From positions 3,978 to 67,977 of the forward strand of contig CAZKRM010000017.1 of NCBI GenBank assembly GCA_964555285.1: DNA of 64,000 nucleotides. The letters are read 5' to 3'. Below the pieces are notes generated by a model, which searched no databases, had not been told where the DNA came from, and saw nothing but the letters and a program-made list of their open reading frames with translations. The position numbers and the translations under genes are program-made. Position 1 is the stretch's first letter; every line of letters begins with the position of its first letter. This document shows positions 8,102 through 16,836 of the stretch, one piece after another. The DNA comes from JBBIQV01 sp964555285. Lineage in GTDB: Bacteria > Nitrospirota > Nitrospiria > Nitrospirales > Nitrospiraceae.

Positions 8102-8836
8102 TCAGTTTTCCACCTTATTCGCGCCGGTGTTCGCGACCAACTGGTTCGCCAGAAACAGCGACTGGACCGTCCCGGCATCAGTCCACCAGCCTTCCAAAAC
8201 ATCCCACGTCAATTGGCCGGTCTGGATATAGGCATTGTTCACATCGGTGATTTCCAGTTCGCCACGGCCGGACGGCTTGAGAGTCTTGATGATGTGGAAG
8301 ACTTGCGCGTCGTAGAAGTAAATCCCCGTGACGGCATAGGACGAAGCCGGCTGTTTTGGCTTCTCTTCGATCCGCACCACCCGCTTCCCCTCCAACACCG
8401 GCACGCCGAATCGCTGTGGGTCGCTGACTTCTTTCAACAGAATCTTCGCGCCTACTTTCTGATCCCGAAACGATCGGGCCGCGCCGACGATATTGCCCTC
8501 GATGAGATTGTCGCCCAGCACCACGCAGATCGGATCGCCATCGGCGAAATGTTCAGCCAGCCGGAGCGCGTCGGCAATACCTCCTTCCCCTTCCTGATAG
8601 GTGTAGTCCAGATGCTTGAGGCCGAATTCTTTGCCGTTGCCAAGGAGCTTGAGAAAATCTCCGGCACTGTTTCCACCGGTCACCAACATGATCTCTTGGA
8701 TGCCCGCATTCACCAACGTCTGAATCGGGTAATAGATCATCGGCCGGTCATAGACCGGCAGGAGATGTTTGTTCGTGACCTTCGTTAAGGGAAGCAGCCG
8801 TGTGCCCAACCCGCCGGCAAGAACGACACCTTTCAT
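8102..8836 (-). CDS. rfbA: Glucose-1-phosphate thymidylyltransferase-like nucleotidyltransferase
   Basis: A 244-residue sugar-nucleotidyltransferase. It opens MKGVVLAGGLGTRLLPLTKV (pyrophosphorylase P-loop) and has KHLLPVYDRPMIYYPIQTL and VVLGDNLIEGNI, as in RmlA. It is shorter than classical RmlA (about 290 residues) and lacks the C-terminal helical extension that forms the allosteric site. That resembles the short forms of the family. dTDP-glucose synthesis is inferred from the adjacent rfbB. The end (NTGANKVEN) stops one base before rfbB. Confidence 0.85.
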   Translation of the reverse strand: MKGVVLAGGLGTRLLPLTKVTNKHLLPVYDRPMIYYPIQTLVNAGIQEIMLVTGGNSAGDFLKLLGNGKEFGLKHLDYTYQEGEGGIADALRLAEHFADGDPICVVLGDNLIEGNIVGAARSFRDQKVGAKILLKEVSDPQRFGVPVLEGKRVVRIEEKPKQPASSYAVTGIYFYDAQVFHIIKTLKPSGRGELEITDVNNAYIQTGQLTWDVLEGWWTDAGTVQSLFLANQLVANTGANKVEN

Positions 8837-8997
8837 CGTTCCCTCACACTCTCCATGACATCCGACGATACAGAGCCGTACTGTAAGCCACTATAGACAA
8901 TCGACTGTGCGACCGATTATCTTGACTGCTGCTTCACCGCCGCCACAATACCATAGACCAAACCCAATGACCCAAAGAAACTAGGGAGTTCAGCCCC

Positions 8998-9927
8998 TTA
9001 ACGCTCCCTAGACCTCTGGACATCCTGCTTTCGATTGCGCACCAAACCCGACATGGTGACTCGTACAAGCCGAGAATAGGTACGGAACTTCCAGGGATTC
9101 TGCCGCAGTGAACGGATAAGCTTCTCTCGTCCTTCGCGTCGGTTGCCGCCTCTCGCTTCATGCATGCCCCAATCCGAATAGCAGTCGGCTAACATCCGCT
9201 TGATGAGAGCTTCTTTGGTTCGATCGCCCATATAGAGATCCCGCATTCGAATAAGAAAGCGCTCTCGACTGCGAATGACCCCAATTCCACCTGCCCGCGT
9301 GAATCCTCCTGCATGAAGCCTGTAGGACATCCCCGGTTCGTCCAGCAAGACAAAGCGGCCATGCTGTTTGAGCCGAGCAATGAGATCGAAATCCTCGAAG
9401 CCACGGAGTTCAGGATCGAACCCACCGACTCGTTGGAATACATCGCGTCGGGCCAACATCGCCGAAGGAAAGACCAGTGCTTCTCCAATCAAGAGACCGA
9501 GCGGCGACGCAAGCGACGATCCCCGGCCGGCGAGCGCTGCTCCCGCTTGCAGCACTTGCCCTCCGCGATCCACTATATCGTAGTTACAGTGCACCAACAC
9601 CACATCGGTCTCCGCCTGTAGTACGGCAACCTGCTGCTCGAGCTTGGACGGATACCACCGATCATCCTGATCGAGAAAGGCGATGTATTCCCCCCTTGCC
9701 AGTCGTACCCCCGCATTGCGCGCCGCACTCTGGCCTGCATTCGCCTGCTGAACCACTCTCACCCGCTCACCATATTGCTTGAGAAAGGGAAACGAGCCGT
9801 CTGTGGAACCGTCGTCTACACAGATCACTTCATAATCACGAAACGTTTGAGCGAACACGCTCTCCAGCGATTCCCGAAGAAATCGTTCGCCGTTATACAC
9901 CGGGATGACCACGCTGACTAGTGGCAT
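8998..9927 (-). CDS. Family 2 glycosyltransferase
   Basis: A 309-residue GT-A fold enzyme. The N-terminus is MPLVSVVIPVYNGERFLRES; the nucleotide-sugar aspartates are in CVDDGSTDGS and the metal-binding DxD-like motif is FLDQDDRWYP. There is no membrane segment, so it acts at the cytoplasmic face. The acceptor and donor are unknown. The ATG lies 10 bases inside the end of the upstream methyltransferase gene. The spacer 8837-8997 downstream holds nothing recognisable. Confidence 0.88.
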   Translation of the reverse strand: MPLVSVVIPVYNGERFLRESLESVFAQTFRDYEVICVDDGSTDGSFPFLKQYGERVRVVQQANAGQSAARNAGVRLARGEYIAFLDQDDRWYPSKLEQQVAVLQAETDVVLVHCNYDIVDRGGQVLQAGAALAGRGSSLASPLGLLIGEALVFPSAMLARRDVFQRVGGFDPELRGFEDFDLIARLKQHGRFVLLDEPGMSYRLHAGGFTRAGGIGVIRSRERFLIRMRDLYMGDRTKEALIKRMLADCYSDWGMHEARGGNRREGREKLIRSLRQNPWKFRTYSRLVRVTMSGLVRNRKQDVQRSRER

Positions 9928-10448
9928 GAGGTAACCCTATCCTGGGCGGTCGGATATGCAGGCTTGACTGCTTCGAGCAATATGTCCATTTCGATGCAGG
10001 CATTCCACAGGTATCGGCGGCAGCGTTTTTGGAAATAGGCCGGGAAAAACTTGAACGGCTTTCGCATCTTGTAATAAGTGGAGCGAATTTTAAAATTCGT
10101 CTTGAGCCCGTAATAATTGGGGTCATCGAAATACTCAAACGTGGCCTCGGTGATATAGCGCATATGGGTGGGGTCGACAAAGGCCTCGCGAGAGGCATAA
10201 TAGGGGGTTCTCACATAGACCTTCGCCCCCGGCTCGCATATACGATATAAGTCCTCCATAAACGCGATAAGGTCGCGCATGTGCTCAACGATATGGTGCA
10301 GATACACGGCGGTCACACTGCCATCCCGAAAGGGAAGTCCTTGTTCGAAATCGCAGACGACAGCCACCCCCGGCAGTCTTCTCCGATCGACTCCCAGAGT
10401 TCCCGGGTGCTTATTGGCCCCGCAACCGACATCGAGAATCAGGCCCAT
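9918..10448 (-). CDS. SAM-dependent methyltransferase
   Basis: A 176-residue class I methyltransferase of the Methyltransf_11 type. Motif I is MGLILDVGCGANKHPGTLGV, motif II the acidic end of a strand near VVCDFEQGLPF, and the post-motif segment is AVYLHHIVEHMRDLI. It probably methylates a sugar of the O-chain or core, judging only from the glycosyltransferases on both sides. It is short, with motif I at the very N-terminus, so the cap domain is minimal. Confidence 0.82.
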   Translation of the reverse strand: MGLILDVGCGANKHPGTLGVDRRRLPGVAVVCDFEQGLPFRDGSVTAVYLHHIVEHMRDLIAFMEDLYRICEPGAKVYVRTPYYASREAFVDPTHMRYITEATFEYFDDPNYYGLKTNFKIRSTYYKMRKPFKFFPAYFQKRCRRYLWNACIEMDILLEAVKPAYPTAQDRVTSCH

Positions 10449-10497
10449 CCTTCGCCTCCAAGACTTCCGGCAATAGACTCGCAGACGGATATGTTCA

Positions 10498-11595
10498 TCA
10501 ATTCGATATCCGACGTTCGAAGTTCGCTCGATCGGGCTCCAAGTTCTCTGCCCGAGGCTGCTTCTGAACCTCGAACCCCGAACCTCGGACGAGGAGCTTC
10601 CTGGCCGCTTCGAAGACCTCGCCCACTGAGATCAGCCTCATACAACTCTGCTCCCCCCGACGGCAAGTCGGATGAAAACACCGCCGGCAATCAAGACCTT
10701 TATAGAGCACTTCCGTGCGCGCGCCGCGGGGGCCCCACTCGGCCGGATTGGACGGCCCAAATAGCGCCACCAGCGGAACCCCCAGTGCCGCCGCCATGTG
10801 CATGGCTCCACTATCGTTGCCGACGAATAGCGAGGCCCGTTTCACAATCGCCGCAAACTCTTTGAGTGTGGCCTGCCCTGCCATCGCAACGAGCGTGCTC
10901 TTGCTTGCCTCTTGTATCTGTCGTGCAACCCCAAGGTCCTGTTGACTTCCTCCGATAAGAATCTGGCAGCCATAGTCAGCTGTGAGACGATCGGCGAGTT
11001 CGGCGAACCGCTCCGGAGGCCAGGCTTTGAACCAGTACCGGGCGCCGGGCTGCAGCACCACGATCGGCTGCGACCGTTGAATGCCGAATCGATCCAAGAG
11101 CCGATCCGCGCCATTTTCCTCTTCTCGCGTCAACCACAGTTGAGGCACGTTCGACTGCGCCGGCACGCCCAGAGGTTTGAGCGCTTCCAGATCGCGATCG
11201 ATCCGGTGCACCACGCCAGGCATGGGCCGGATCACCTCCGTGTAGCACAACCCTCTCCACCGATGCTCTTCATTGAACCCGATCCGGACAGGCGCTCCAC
11301 TCATCCAGCTCAGAAACGCGGATCGGTCCCCGTCCGTCAAGTCCACCACTGTATCGAATTGCCGTTGCCGCACATCAGAGACAAAGCGCCATTGCGTCGT
11401 GAGTGGGCCTTTGTCCAGGACCAACAGCTCATCCACATCTGGGTTGCCGAGCAGTACCTCCTCCGTCCCGCGATTGACGGCTACCGTCAGCCGGCCCTGC
11501 GGAGACGCAGCCTTGAGGGCATGAAGAGTCGGGGTCGCCAGCAACACGTCCCCCATGTAGCGCAACTTGATGACGAGGATGTTGTCCAAATCCAT
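10498..11595 (-). CDS. Family 9 glycosyltransferase (heptosyltransferase-like)
   Basis: A 365-residue ADP-heptose:LPS heptosyltransferase-type enzyme. It begins MDLDNILVIKLRYMGDVLLA, the GT9 acceptor-domain signature, and has FVGNDSGAMHMAAALGVPLV and ALFGPSNPAEWGPRG in the donor domain. A cysteine-containing C-terminal segment (CRRCFHPTCRRGEQSC) is common in the WaaF/WaaQ group. The last about 28 residues (from GFEVQKQPR) are encoded by the TTCGAGGTTC-type intergenic repeat and look like read-through. Confidence 0.87.
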   Translation of the reverse strand: MDLDNILVIKLRYMGDVLLATPTLHALKAASPQGRLTVAVNRGTEEVLLGNPDVDELLVLDKGPLTTQWRFVSDVRQRQFDTVVDLTDGDRSAFLSWMSGAPVRIGFNEEHRWRGLCYTEVIRPMPGVVHRIDRDLEALKPLGVPAQSNVPQLWLTREEENGADRLLDRFGIQRSQPIVVLQPGARYWFKAWPPERFAELADRLTADYGCQILIGGSQQDLGVARQIQEASKSTLVAMAGQATLKEFAAIVKRASLFVGNDSGAMHMAAALGVPLVALFGPSNPAEWGPRGARTEVLYKGLDCRRCFHPTCRRGEQSCMRLISVGEVFEAARKLLVRGSGFEVQKQPRAENLEPDRANFERRISN

Positions 11596-11619
11596 CGAGA
11601 GGAAGCCCGCAGCGTCACA

Positions 11620-12723
11620 TCAGGCACAGAGTTCCTTGTAGAGGGTCATCGTTTGAGCAGCGGAGCTTTGCCAGGTAAAGTGCTTCGCTCGGTCCAATCC
11701 CTTGATCTTCAACGTCGCTCGCAATGACTCATCTTCAAGCACACGGACCATTGTTTCACCCATTGCTCGGACATCCTGAGGATTGACGAGCAGGGCGGCA
11801 TCTCCGGCAACTTCAGCCAATGCCGTGGTGTTGGAGGTCACCACCGGTACACCACAGGCCATCGCTTCCAACACGGGCATCCCAAACCCTTCGTACAACG
11901 AGGGGAAGACGAACAGATCGGCGGAGGAATACAACAACTGCAGATCGCTCGTGGACAACCGGCCCGGGCAGAGCACCTTTTCCGTTAAGCTGCGCCTTCG
12001 AGCCGTTTTCTCATAGTCCCCGAACGGATGGATCGGCGAGCCGACAAGGACCAACATTCTTGGCCCCAGTTTCTTCCGGACCATCTCCGCCGCTTCAAGA
12101 AATATCTGGTGATTCTTGCGCGGGTCAGCCCCTCCAATAAATAAGACATAGTGTTCGGCCGTCAGATCGATCCGTTTCCGCAACTCCGCCATCGCCTGGT
12201 CGTCCCGACGTGGCGCAAAGTCCTCCGACACTCCATTAGGAATCACCCTGATATGCTCGCGCTTCAAGCCATAGAGTTCCACGAGTTCTCTAGCGGAAAA
12301 CTCGGACACCGTGATGACTTTTCTGGCTCGAAGCGCGGTTTGTCTCGTCTTGAACGACGACGGCCATTGGCCCAACATCTTCTTCGAGTACTCAGGATGG
12401 CGATCCAGCCAAAGATCGTGAATGGTCACGAGCCCGCCATAGCGCCCGACTGTCTGCATCCTAAAGTTGGTTCCATGGTAGAGGTCCAACCGATCGGAAG
12501 AGCCCCGCTTCCCCATCCCCCAGCGGCTCGAGTTCATCCACTGGAGCCGCTCAACACCCGGCCACGCCGTCACTGAGTCAGGCCGCTCAGTGCCCGGTTT
12601 GGCATAGGCCAGAAAATCGATTCCTTCCTGCTGTGCCAGCATCGTACGGAGCAGATGGTAGCTATGCCATCCCACCCCACCCAGATCGCCCACCATCGGA
12701 TTGGCATCAAAACCGATTCTCAT
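11620..12723 (-). CDS. Family 4 glycosyltransferase
   Basis: A 367-residue GT-B retaining glycosyltransferase. The N-terminus is MRIGFDANPMVGDLGGVGWH. The C-terminal donor domain contains YVLFIGGADPRKNHQIFLEA and the E-x7-E motif PSLYEGFGMPVLEAMACG. The start ATG overlaps the stop of the previous GT4 gene by four bases. It is similar in architecture to mannosyl/rhamnosyltransferases of O-antigen clusters, but sugar specificity cannot be read from the sequence. Confidence 0.9.
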   Translation of the reverse strand: MRIGFDANPMVGDLGGVGWHSYHLLRTMLAQQEGIDFLAYAKPGTERPDSVTAWPGVERLQWMNSSRWGMGKRGSSDRLDLYHGTNFRMQTVGRYGGLVTIHDLWLDRHPEYSKKMLGQWPSSFKTRQTALRARKVITVSEFSARELVELYGLKREHIRVIPNGVSEDFAPRRDDQAMAELRKRIDLTAEHYVLFIGGADPRKNHQIFLEAAEMVRKKLGPRMLVLVGSPIHPFGDYEKTARRRSLTEKVLCPGRLSTSDLQLLYSSADLFVFPSLYEGFGMPVLEAMACGVPVVTSNTTALAEVAGDAALLVNPQDVRAMGETMVRVLEDESLRATLKIKGLDRAKHFTWQSSAAQTMTLYKELCA

Positions 12724-13856
12724 CCTCGCCCCTTCTGTATACCCAGTACCTCACCATATAGCTGTTCCACCTGCGCAACGGACGCATCGAGGCTAAAGTG
12801 CTCCTGCGCACGCGCGCTCCCGCTACGGCCCATCTGCTCTCGCCGAGCCTTGTCTTCCAGGAGCGAGACCACGGCTGCTGCCAATGATCGGACATCGCCA
12901 GGAGGAACAAGCAAGCCAGTCTCTCCCTGTGCTACGACTTCGGGAAGCCCTCCTGTCGTCGTCGCCACCACAGCTTTGCCCATGGCCATCGCTTCGACTA
13001 CCGCGATCCCAAACCCCTCCATGAGTGCCGGATGCACATACAGATCGAGGGCGGCCAAGAACGGCTGAACCGGGTCTTGAAAGCCAACAATATGCACGCG
13101 ATCGGCAATCTTTAGTTCCTGCGCGAGCCGCTTCAATCGATCGGCATAGTCGTGATCGTCACTGCCCACGATCACGTAATGCACCATAGGAACCGCATGG
13201 ACGATAGCCGGGAGAGCCCTAAGCATGACCTCATAGCCTTTTCGTGGAAACAGATTGGCGACGGTACCTAATAAGACGGCTCCGTTCGGAAGCCCGATCT
13301 TCTGACGAACAGCCTGGATATCATGCGTGGATTGTTTCTTGGAAAGATCGATGCCGCTGTAAAGCGTTCGGACATTTTTTACTGAAACCCCGCCGGCAAT
13401 CAGCGCCTGTTCAATCTGCCGGGAGATCGCAATGACGGCCTCTGCATGATTAAGCTGATACCGTCGCACCTTCGCCGACTCGATTTCCTGCCTCACGTGG
13501 GCCACGATCGGCAAGGGATTGGACGTGCGGTTCGCGATCGCCCTCACGGTATGGGGCACCCACCAGATGTCGTTCACATGAATCATGGCTGGATCGAGTT
13601 GATTCATGAGGACCTCTAGACGCCCAATCGCCGATCGGCGCTGAAGAACAGCGAGGGGTTTTCTCCAGGGGGGAAGGCTAAGCGCATGAGTGGGAACTGC
13701 AATCGCATGGAGTTGCTCCCGAAACGGTCCCGTTCCTGGACAGACTACATGCGGCTCCCACTTGTGACGATCGAGTGTCTGTAGCAGTGCGATCAGATCG
13801 CGTTCCGCCCCACCGATGGCTTCGATCCCATGCACGTACAGAATTCGTGTGCCCAC
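12720..13856 (-). CDS. Family 4 glycosyltransferase
   Basis: A GT-B enzyme of 378 residues when started at the GTG that shares its first base with the TAG stop of the upstream gene (TAGTG). From there it reads VGTRILYVHGIEAIGGAERD, the normal GT4 opening. A longer open frame up to 14039 exists but only reads through the neighbour in another frame. The donor site has NLFPRKGYEVMLRALP and the E-x7-E motif HPALMEGFGIAVVEAMAMG. Coupled at both ends to other glycosyltransferases. Confidence 0.88.
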   Translation of the reverse strand: MGTRILYVHGIEAIGGAERDLIALLQTLDRHKWEPHVVCPGTGPFREQLHAIAVPTHALSLPPWRKPLAVLQRRSAIGRLEVLMNQLDPAMIHVNDIWWVPHTVRAIANRTSNPLPIVAHVRQEIESAKVRRYQLNHAEAVIAISRQIEQALIAGGVSVKNVRTLYSGIDLSKKQSTHDIQAVRQKIGLPNGAVLLGTVANLFPRKGYEVMLRALPAIVHAVPMVHYVIVGSDDHDYADRLKRLAQELKIADRVHIVGFQDPVQPFLAALDLYVHPALMEGFGIAVVEAMAMGKAVVATTTGGLPEVVAQGETGLLVPPGDVRSLAAAVVSLLEDKARREQMGRSGSARAQEHFSLDASVAQVEQLYGEVLGIQKGRG

Positions 13857-14635
13857 TACTTGGCGTCCGGGTGAGAATCGGCCTGCCTGGTTGCATCCCA
13901 CAGCTTGGCATATTTCACAAAGGTGTACATGCTGGCGAATACACAGATAATGAGTCCGTGCACGCCATCGCGAAACCCCTGCCTTTTGAAATAATACTTC
14001 CAAAAGGTAAACAGCGGACGCACTGTCAGATCCGTCCATCGAACTGTCTTCTTCGTTTTCCCGCGCTCTCTCGCTGCTAATGTCGTAAAGTTATTAAACT
14101 TCTTGAAGTGGTCTTCGATCGTCCGTTCCGTGTAATGATCAAGCGCATGGGTCAGATATCCGTGCAGTCCTTCAAACACAATCCGGTTGTGAGGCTCGCT
14201 GGCATCTAACCTACCGACGCCACGTCGGAACAATCTGAGCTGATAGTCCGGGTACACCCCTCCCCACCGAATCCACTTTCCATAATAATAATTCTTCCTC
14301 GGAAGCGAATAGGCCACCGGACCTGCTTGGCCGGAAGTCTCTAACACGCTTTGGATTTCTGCACGGAGATCGTCACTGACTCGCTCATCGGCATCCAGAA
14401 TAAAAACCCAGTCTGATGTGGCTCGATCGATCGCGGAGTTTTTTTGTTCACCAAAACCATTCCACTTGCGCTGAAAGACATGCGGCGTAAACTCCCGACA
14501 AATCTCAACGGTATTGTCGGTACTATAGGAATCGACTGCGATGATTTCATTCATCCATGCTACCGAGTCGAGAGCTTCGCGAATGTTCCGTTCTTCATTG
14601 AACACGACAATCGCGCAAGAAATCGTTTGATGCAT
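13856..14635 (-). CDS. Family 2 glycosyltransferase, WaaE/KdtX type
   Basis: A 259-residue GT2 enzyme resembling LPS core beta-1,4-glucosyltransferase WaaE. Visible motifs are SCAIVVFNEERNIREALDSV, AVDSYSTDNT, FILDADERVS and the RKNYYYGKWIRWGG segment before the catalytic base region. A C-terminal hydrophobic stretch (VHGLIICVFASMYTFVKYAK) suggests peripheral membrane attachment. The start is placed at ATG 14635 because GAAGGA lies eight bases upstream; an ATG six codons earlier has no such site. A paralogue lies at 17439-18230. Confidence 0.86.
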   Translation of the reverse strand: MHQTISCAIVVFNEERNIREALDSVAWMNEIIAVDSYSTDNTVEICREFTPHVFQRKWNGFGEQKNSAIDRATSDWVFILDADERVSDDLRAEIQSVLETSGQAGPVAYSLPRKNYYYGKWIRWGGVYPDYQLRLFRRGVGRLDASEPHNRIVFEGLHGYLTHALDHYTERTIEDHFKKFNNFTTLAARERGKTKKTVRWTDLTVRPLFTFWKYYFKRQGFRDGVHGLIICVFASMYTFVKYAKLWDATRQADSHPDAK

Positions 14636-14659
14636 ATCGGTTCCTTCAGGCAAATGTTG

Positions 14660-14959
14660 TCAGGAAACTTCCCTTGAGCAAGGCATGATCATTCCCCGTG
14701 CCCTGCTAAACGGCTGAATGTCTCCCAGGAGCGAGGCAGTGTGAAGGCAAGCCTGAGTAAGCTTACGGGCATTGCGACGGTTTCTTTCTTTCGCCCCACC
14801 TCCTCGGGCCAAATCTGCCATATGGTCACTACTCTCCGCATCAATTACCGCACCCTCGTCAACCCAATGGACAAACTGGCGACAGTCTGGAAGATTATGC
14901 TCCTCATTCTTGGTGATCGCCACGCAAGCCACGGTGGACAGACCGGAAACACTGGTCAT
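14660..14959 (-). pseudogene. Truncated and scrambled family 2 glycosyltransferase
   Basis: The first about 55 residues (STVACVAITKNEEHNLPDC, then VHWVDEGAVIDAESSDHMAD) clearly match the start of WaaE-type GT2 enzymes. However the DSxStD motif is altered to DAESSD, and from about residue 55 on the sequence (GGAKERNRRNARKL) no longer resembles the family. At 99 residues it has no catalytic domain. The start overlaps the upstream GT2 gene by four bases, so it was once a normal operon member. Confidence 0.7.
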
Positions 14960-15960
14960 GACGGCACTCCACCGGGCAGCAGCGTCGCCGCCTGCTCAAA
15001 CTCCCGGCGGTACTGCCCGACTACGCGATCTGGGCTGATCCAGAGCCGGCGCCATGCGGTGGCACGATCCAGCTCCTGCACCAATTTCTTCACAGGCTTC
15101 ACCACACGCCGAGCGAATCGCAGCCCAGCGGACGATGAGGCAAATTCCGCCGGCTTACACCACAGCTCGGCCTGTTCGGCCTGGCTCCACTTCCGGTCGA
15201 TCGTCAATCGTTCATGGGTGCAGGCAAACGGCTCCCGCTTACTCTTCATCGTTGCCCGGATGAAATGATGCACGAACGACGCCCCTACAACCATGCATCG
15301 TTTCATATCCCCGACTACCTGTTCGCGCTTGCGCAAGGTGTAGTACAGGTCCCAGTCAGCGGACTGAATCCGTTCGTCCAAACCGCCGAGTACATCATAG
15401 GTCGATCGCCTGATCATGACACAGGACCCGACGATGCCGTCGAACATCGTTCCGGCAAACGCTCGGTATGCCTCCCCGCAATAGCGTTCCCAGTCGCCAT
15501 ACATCGCCTGAATCATCGTTCGTAGCTGGTCGATGCCTTTCCCACTGGAGAGCCGCCCTTGTCCGATCGCCGCCCAGCGCCCCTGCATCCAATCGGTCAA
15601 GGAAGCAGTCGGCATCATTTCCAGCCCCAGCGGCGACGCGGCATCGAGGCGATGGCACTCCATCGCTTCGATCAAGAATCCGTTCCAGTTCGGCGCAACG
15701 TACAAATCGTTATTGATATGGCAGAGAAACTCTCCGCTCGCCAAGTTGGAACCGAGATTCATCGATTCCGGGTAGCAGAGGTTTCGATCGTTTCGAATCA
15801 CCCGGCACCCATTCGCCTCAAAGAACTCAGCCGACCCGTCCGTCGAGTGATTGTCGATCACGATCACTTCGTATGGGCCGGTCGTATAGCGCTGTATCCC
15901 CTCTAGAAAGAGTTGGTTGTGCCCCAATTGATTGTGCACGGCGACGATGACACTCAGCAT
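14956..15960 (-). CDS. Family 2 glycosyltransferase
   Basis: A 334-residue GT2 enzyme, opening MLSVIVAVHNQLGHNQLFLE, with VIVIDNHSTDGSAEFF (nucleotide-sugar site) and the NDLYVAPNWNGFLIEAM segment typical of rhamnosyl/galactofuranosyl-type transferases. It has VMIRRSTYDVLGGLDERIQS, the conserved acceptor-side motif of this subgroup. No membrane segment is visible. It sits 27 bases after the GT2 gene at 15988 and overlaps the truncated GT2 gene downstream. Confidence 0.86.
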   Translation of the reverse strand: MLSVIVAVHNQLGHNQLFLEGIQRYTTGPYEVIVIDNHSTDGSAEFFEANGCRVIRNDRNLCYPESMNLGSNLASGEFLCHINNDLYVAPNWNGFLIEAMECHRLDAASPLGLEMMPTASLTDWMQGRWAAIGQGRLSSGKGIDQLRTMIQAMYGDWERYCGEAYRAFAGTMFDGIVGSCVMIRRSTYDVLGGLDERIQSADWDLYYTLRKREQVVGDMKRCMVVGASFVHHFIRATMKSKREPFACTHERLTIDRKWSQAEQAELWCKPAEFASSSAGLRFARRVVKPVKKLVQELDRATAWRRLWISPDRVVGQYRREFEQAATLLPGGVPS

Positions 15961-15987
15961 GATGTGACGCTCGGCCGACCGTTCATG

Positions 15988-16836
15988 TTATCCCCGAAAC
16001 CCGCGTCGAAGGACTTCCCGATAGAACTGGAGATTCAGCCAGCGATTGCGGCGGGATGCCCAGCGCCGGGAGGATCGGAGACGATCCGCCATCACCGCCG
16101 GGTGCGATCCACCGAACTCTTTCAACATGGCATAGTCTTCAAACTGAAAACTGTCGTGCGCCAGTTGCTTGGCCTCTGCGGCAGGAATATGGCCCCCTCC
16201 ATGATAGACCGCCACTTGCTCCCGTTTTTTTTCCGTCATCGTTTTGGGGTCCTTCACCCACCCATAGTGAAAGACGCGCCCGTTCGATGGAGCAATCCAT
16301 TCCTTCGGTCCGCTCTGGAGGTACTGCTGCGTCGCCTTGAGATGGAACCCCACGGCGTCGCCGCAGGACTCTGCCTCACCGTTGTTCCGAATGATCCGCA
16401 CAGCTTTGTGGTAGAACCAGGGATTTGTCGACCAATAGTCCGCGATAAAGTGCAGATACCTGAACAAGAGCCCTTTCACCTCGGGATTGCCAAAATGACG
16501 GCGCATCGCCTCCTGGATGACCGGCAAATCCTCCTCGTGGATGACCTCATCGGCTTGAATGTAGAACGCCCAATCCCCTGTACAGTGGGACAAGGCGATG
16601 TTGGTCTGCTGCGCATAGATGAGCCCGTCCTTGCGGAGGCTGTCGTCCCAGATCGATTCCACAATGCGGATCTTCGGATCGCCGATCGACCGAATAAGTT
16701 CGTGCGTGCCATCCTCGCAACGACCGACATTGACGATGAACTCGTCGACGACGGGAAGAATCGAGCGGATAGACTCCACCACCGGGTAGTCATACTTCAC
16801 CGCATTCCGGCAAAAGGTAAACCCGCTGACCTTCAT
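15988..16836 (-). CDS. Glycosyltransferase family 2-like protein
   Basis: A 282-residue protein with a GT-A type N-terminus (MKVSGFTFCRNAVKYDYPVV, then DEFIVNVGRCEDGTHELI) and a DxD-like FYIQADEVIHEED. It belongs to the divergent group in which the first motif is xxFCRNA instead of xxPVYN. The second half (residues about 140-280) is rich in aromatic and basic residues and less typical. It probably acts on the same surface glycan as its neighbours. It starts inside the end of the Uma2 gene (ATGA overlap). Confidence 0.78.
   Translation of the reverse strand: MKVSGFTFCRNAVKYDYPVVESIRSILPVVDEFIVNVGRCEDGTHELIRSIGDPKIRIVESIWDDSLRKDGLIYAQQTNIALSHCTGDWAFYIQADEVIHEEDLPVIQEAMRRHFGNPEVKGLLFRYLHFIADYWSTNPWFYHKAVRIIRNNGEAESCGDAVGFHLKATQQYLQSGPKEWIAPSNGRVFHYGWVKDPKTMTEKKREQVAVYHGGGHIPAAEAKQLAHDSFQFEDYAMLKEFGGSHPAVMADRLRSSRRWASRRNRWLNLQFYREVLRRGFRG

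Noticed and set aside
13857..14039. N-terminal extension of the GT4 protein at 12720
   Set aside because: It only reads through the end of the neighbouring GT2 gene in another frame; the GTG at 13856 overlaps its stop.
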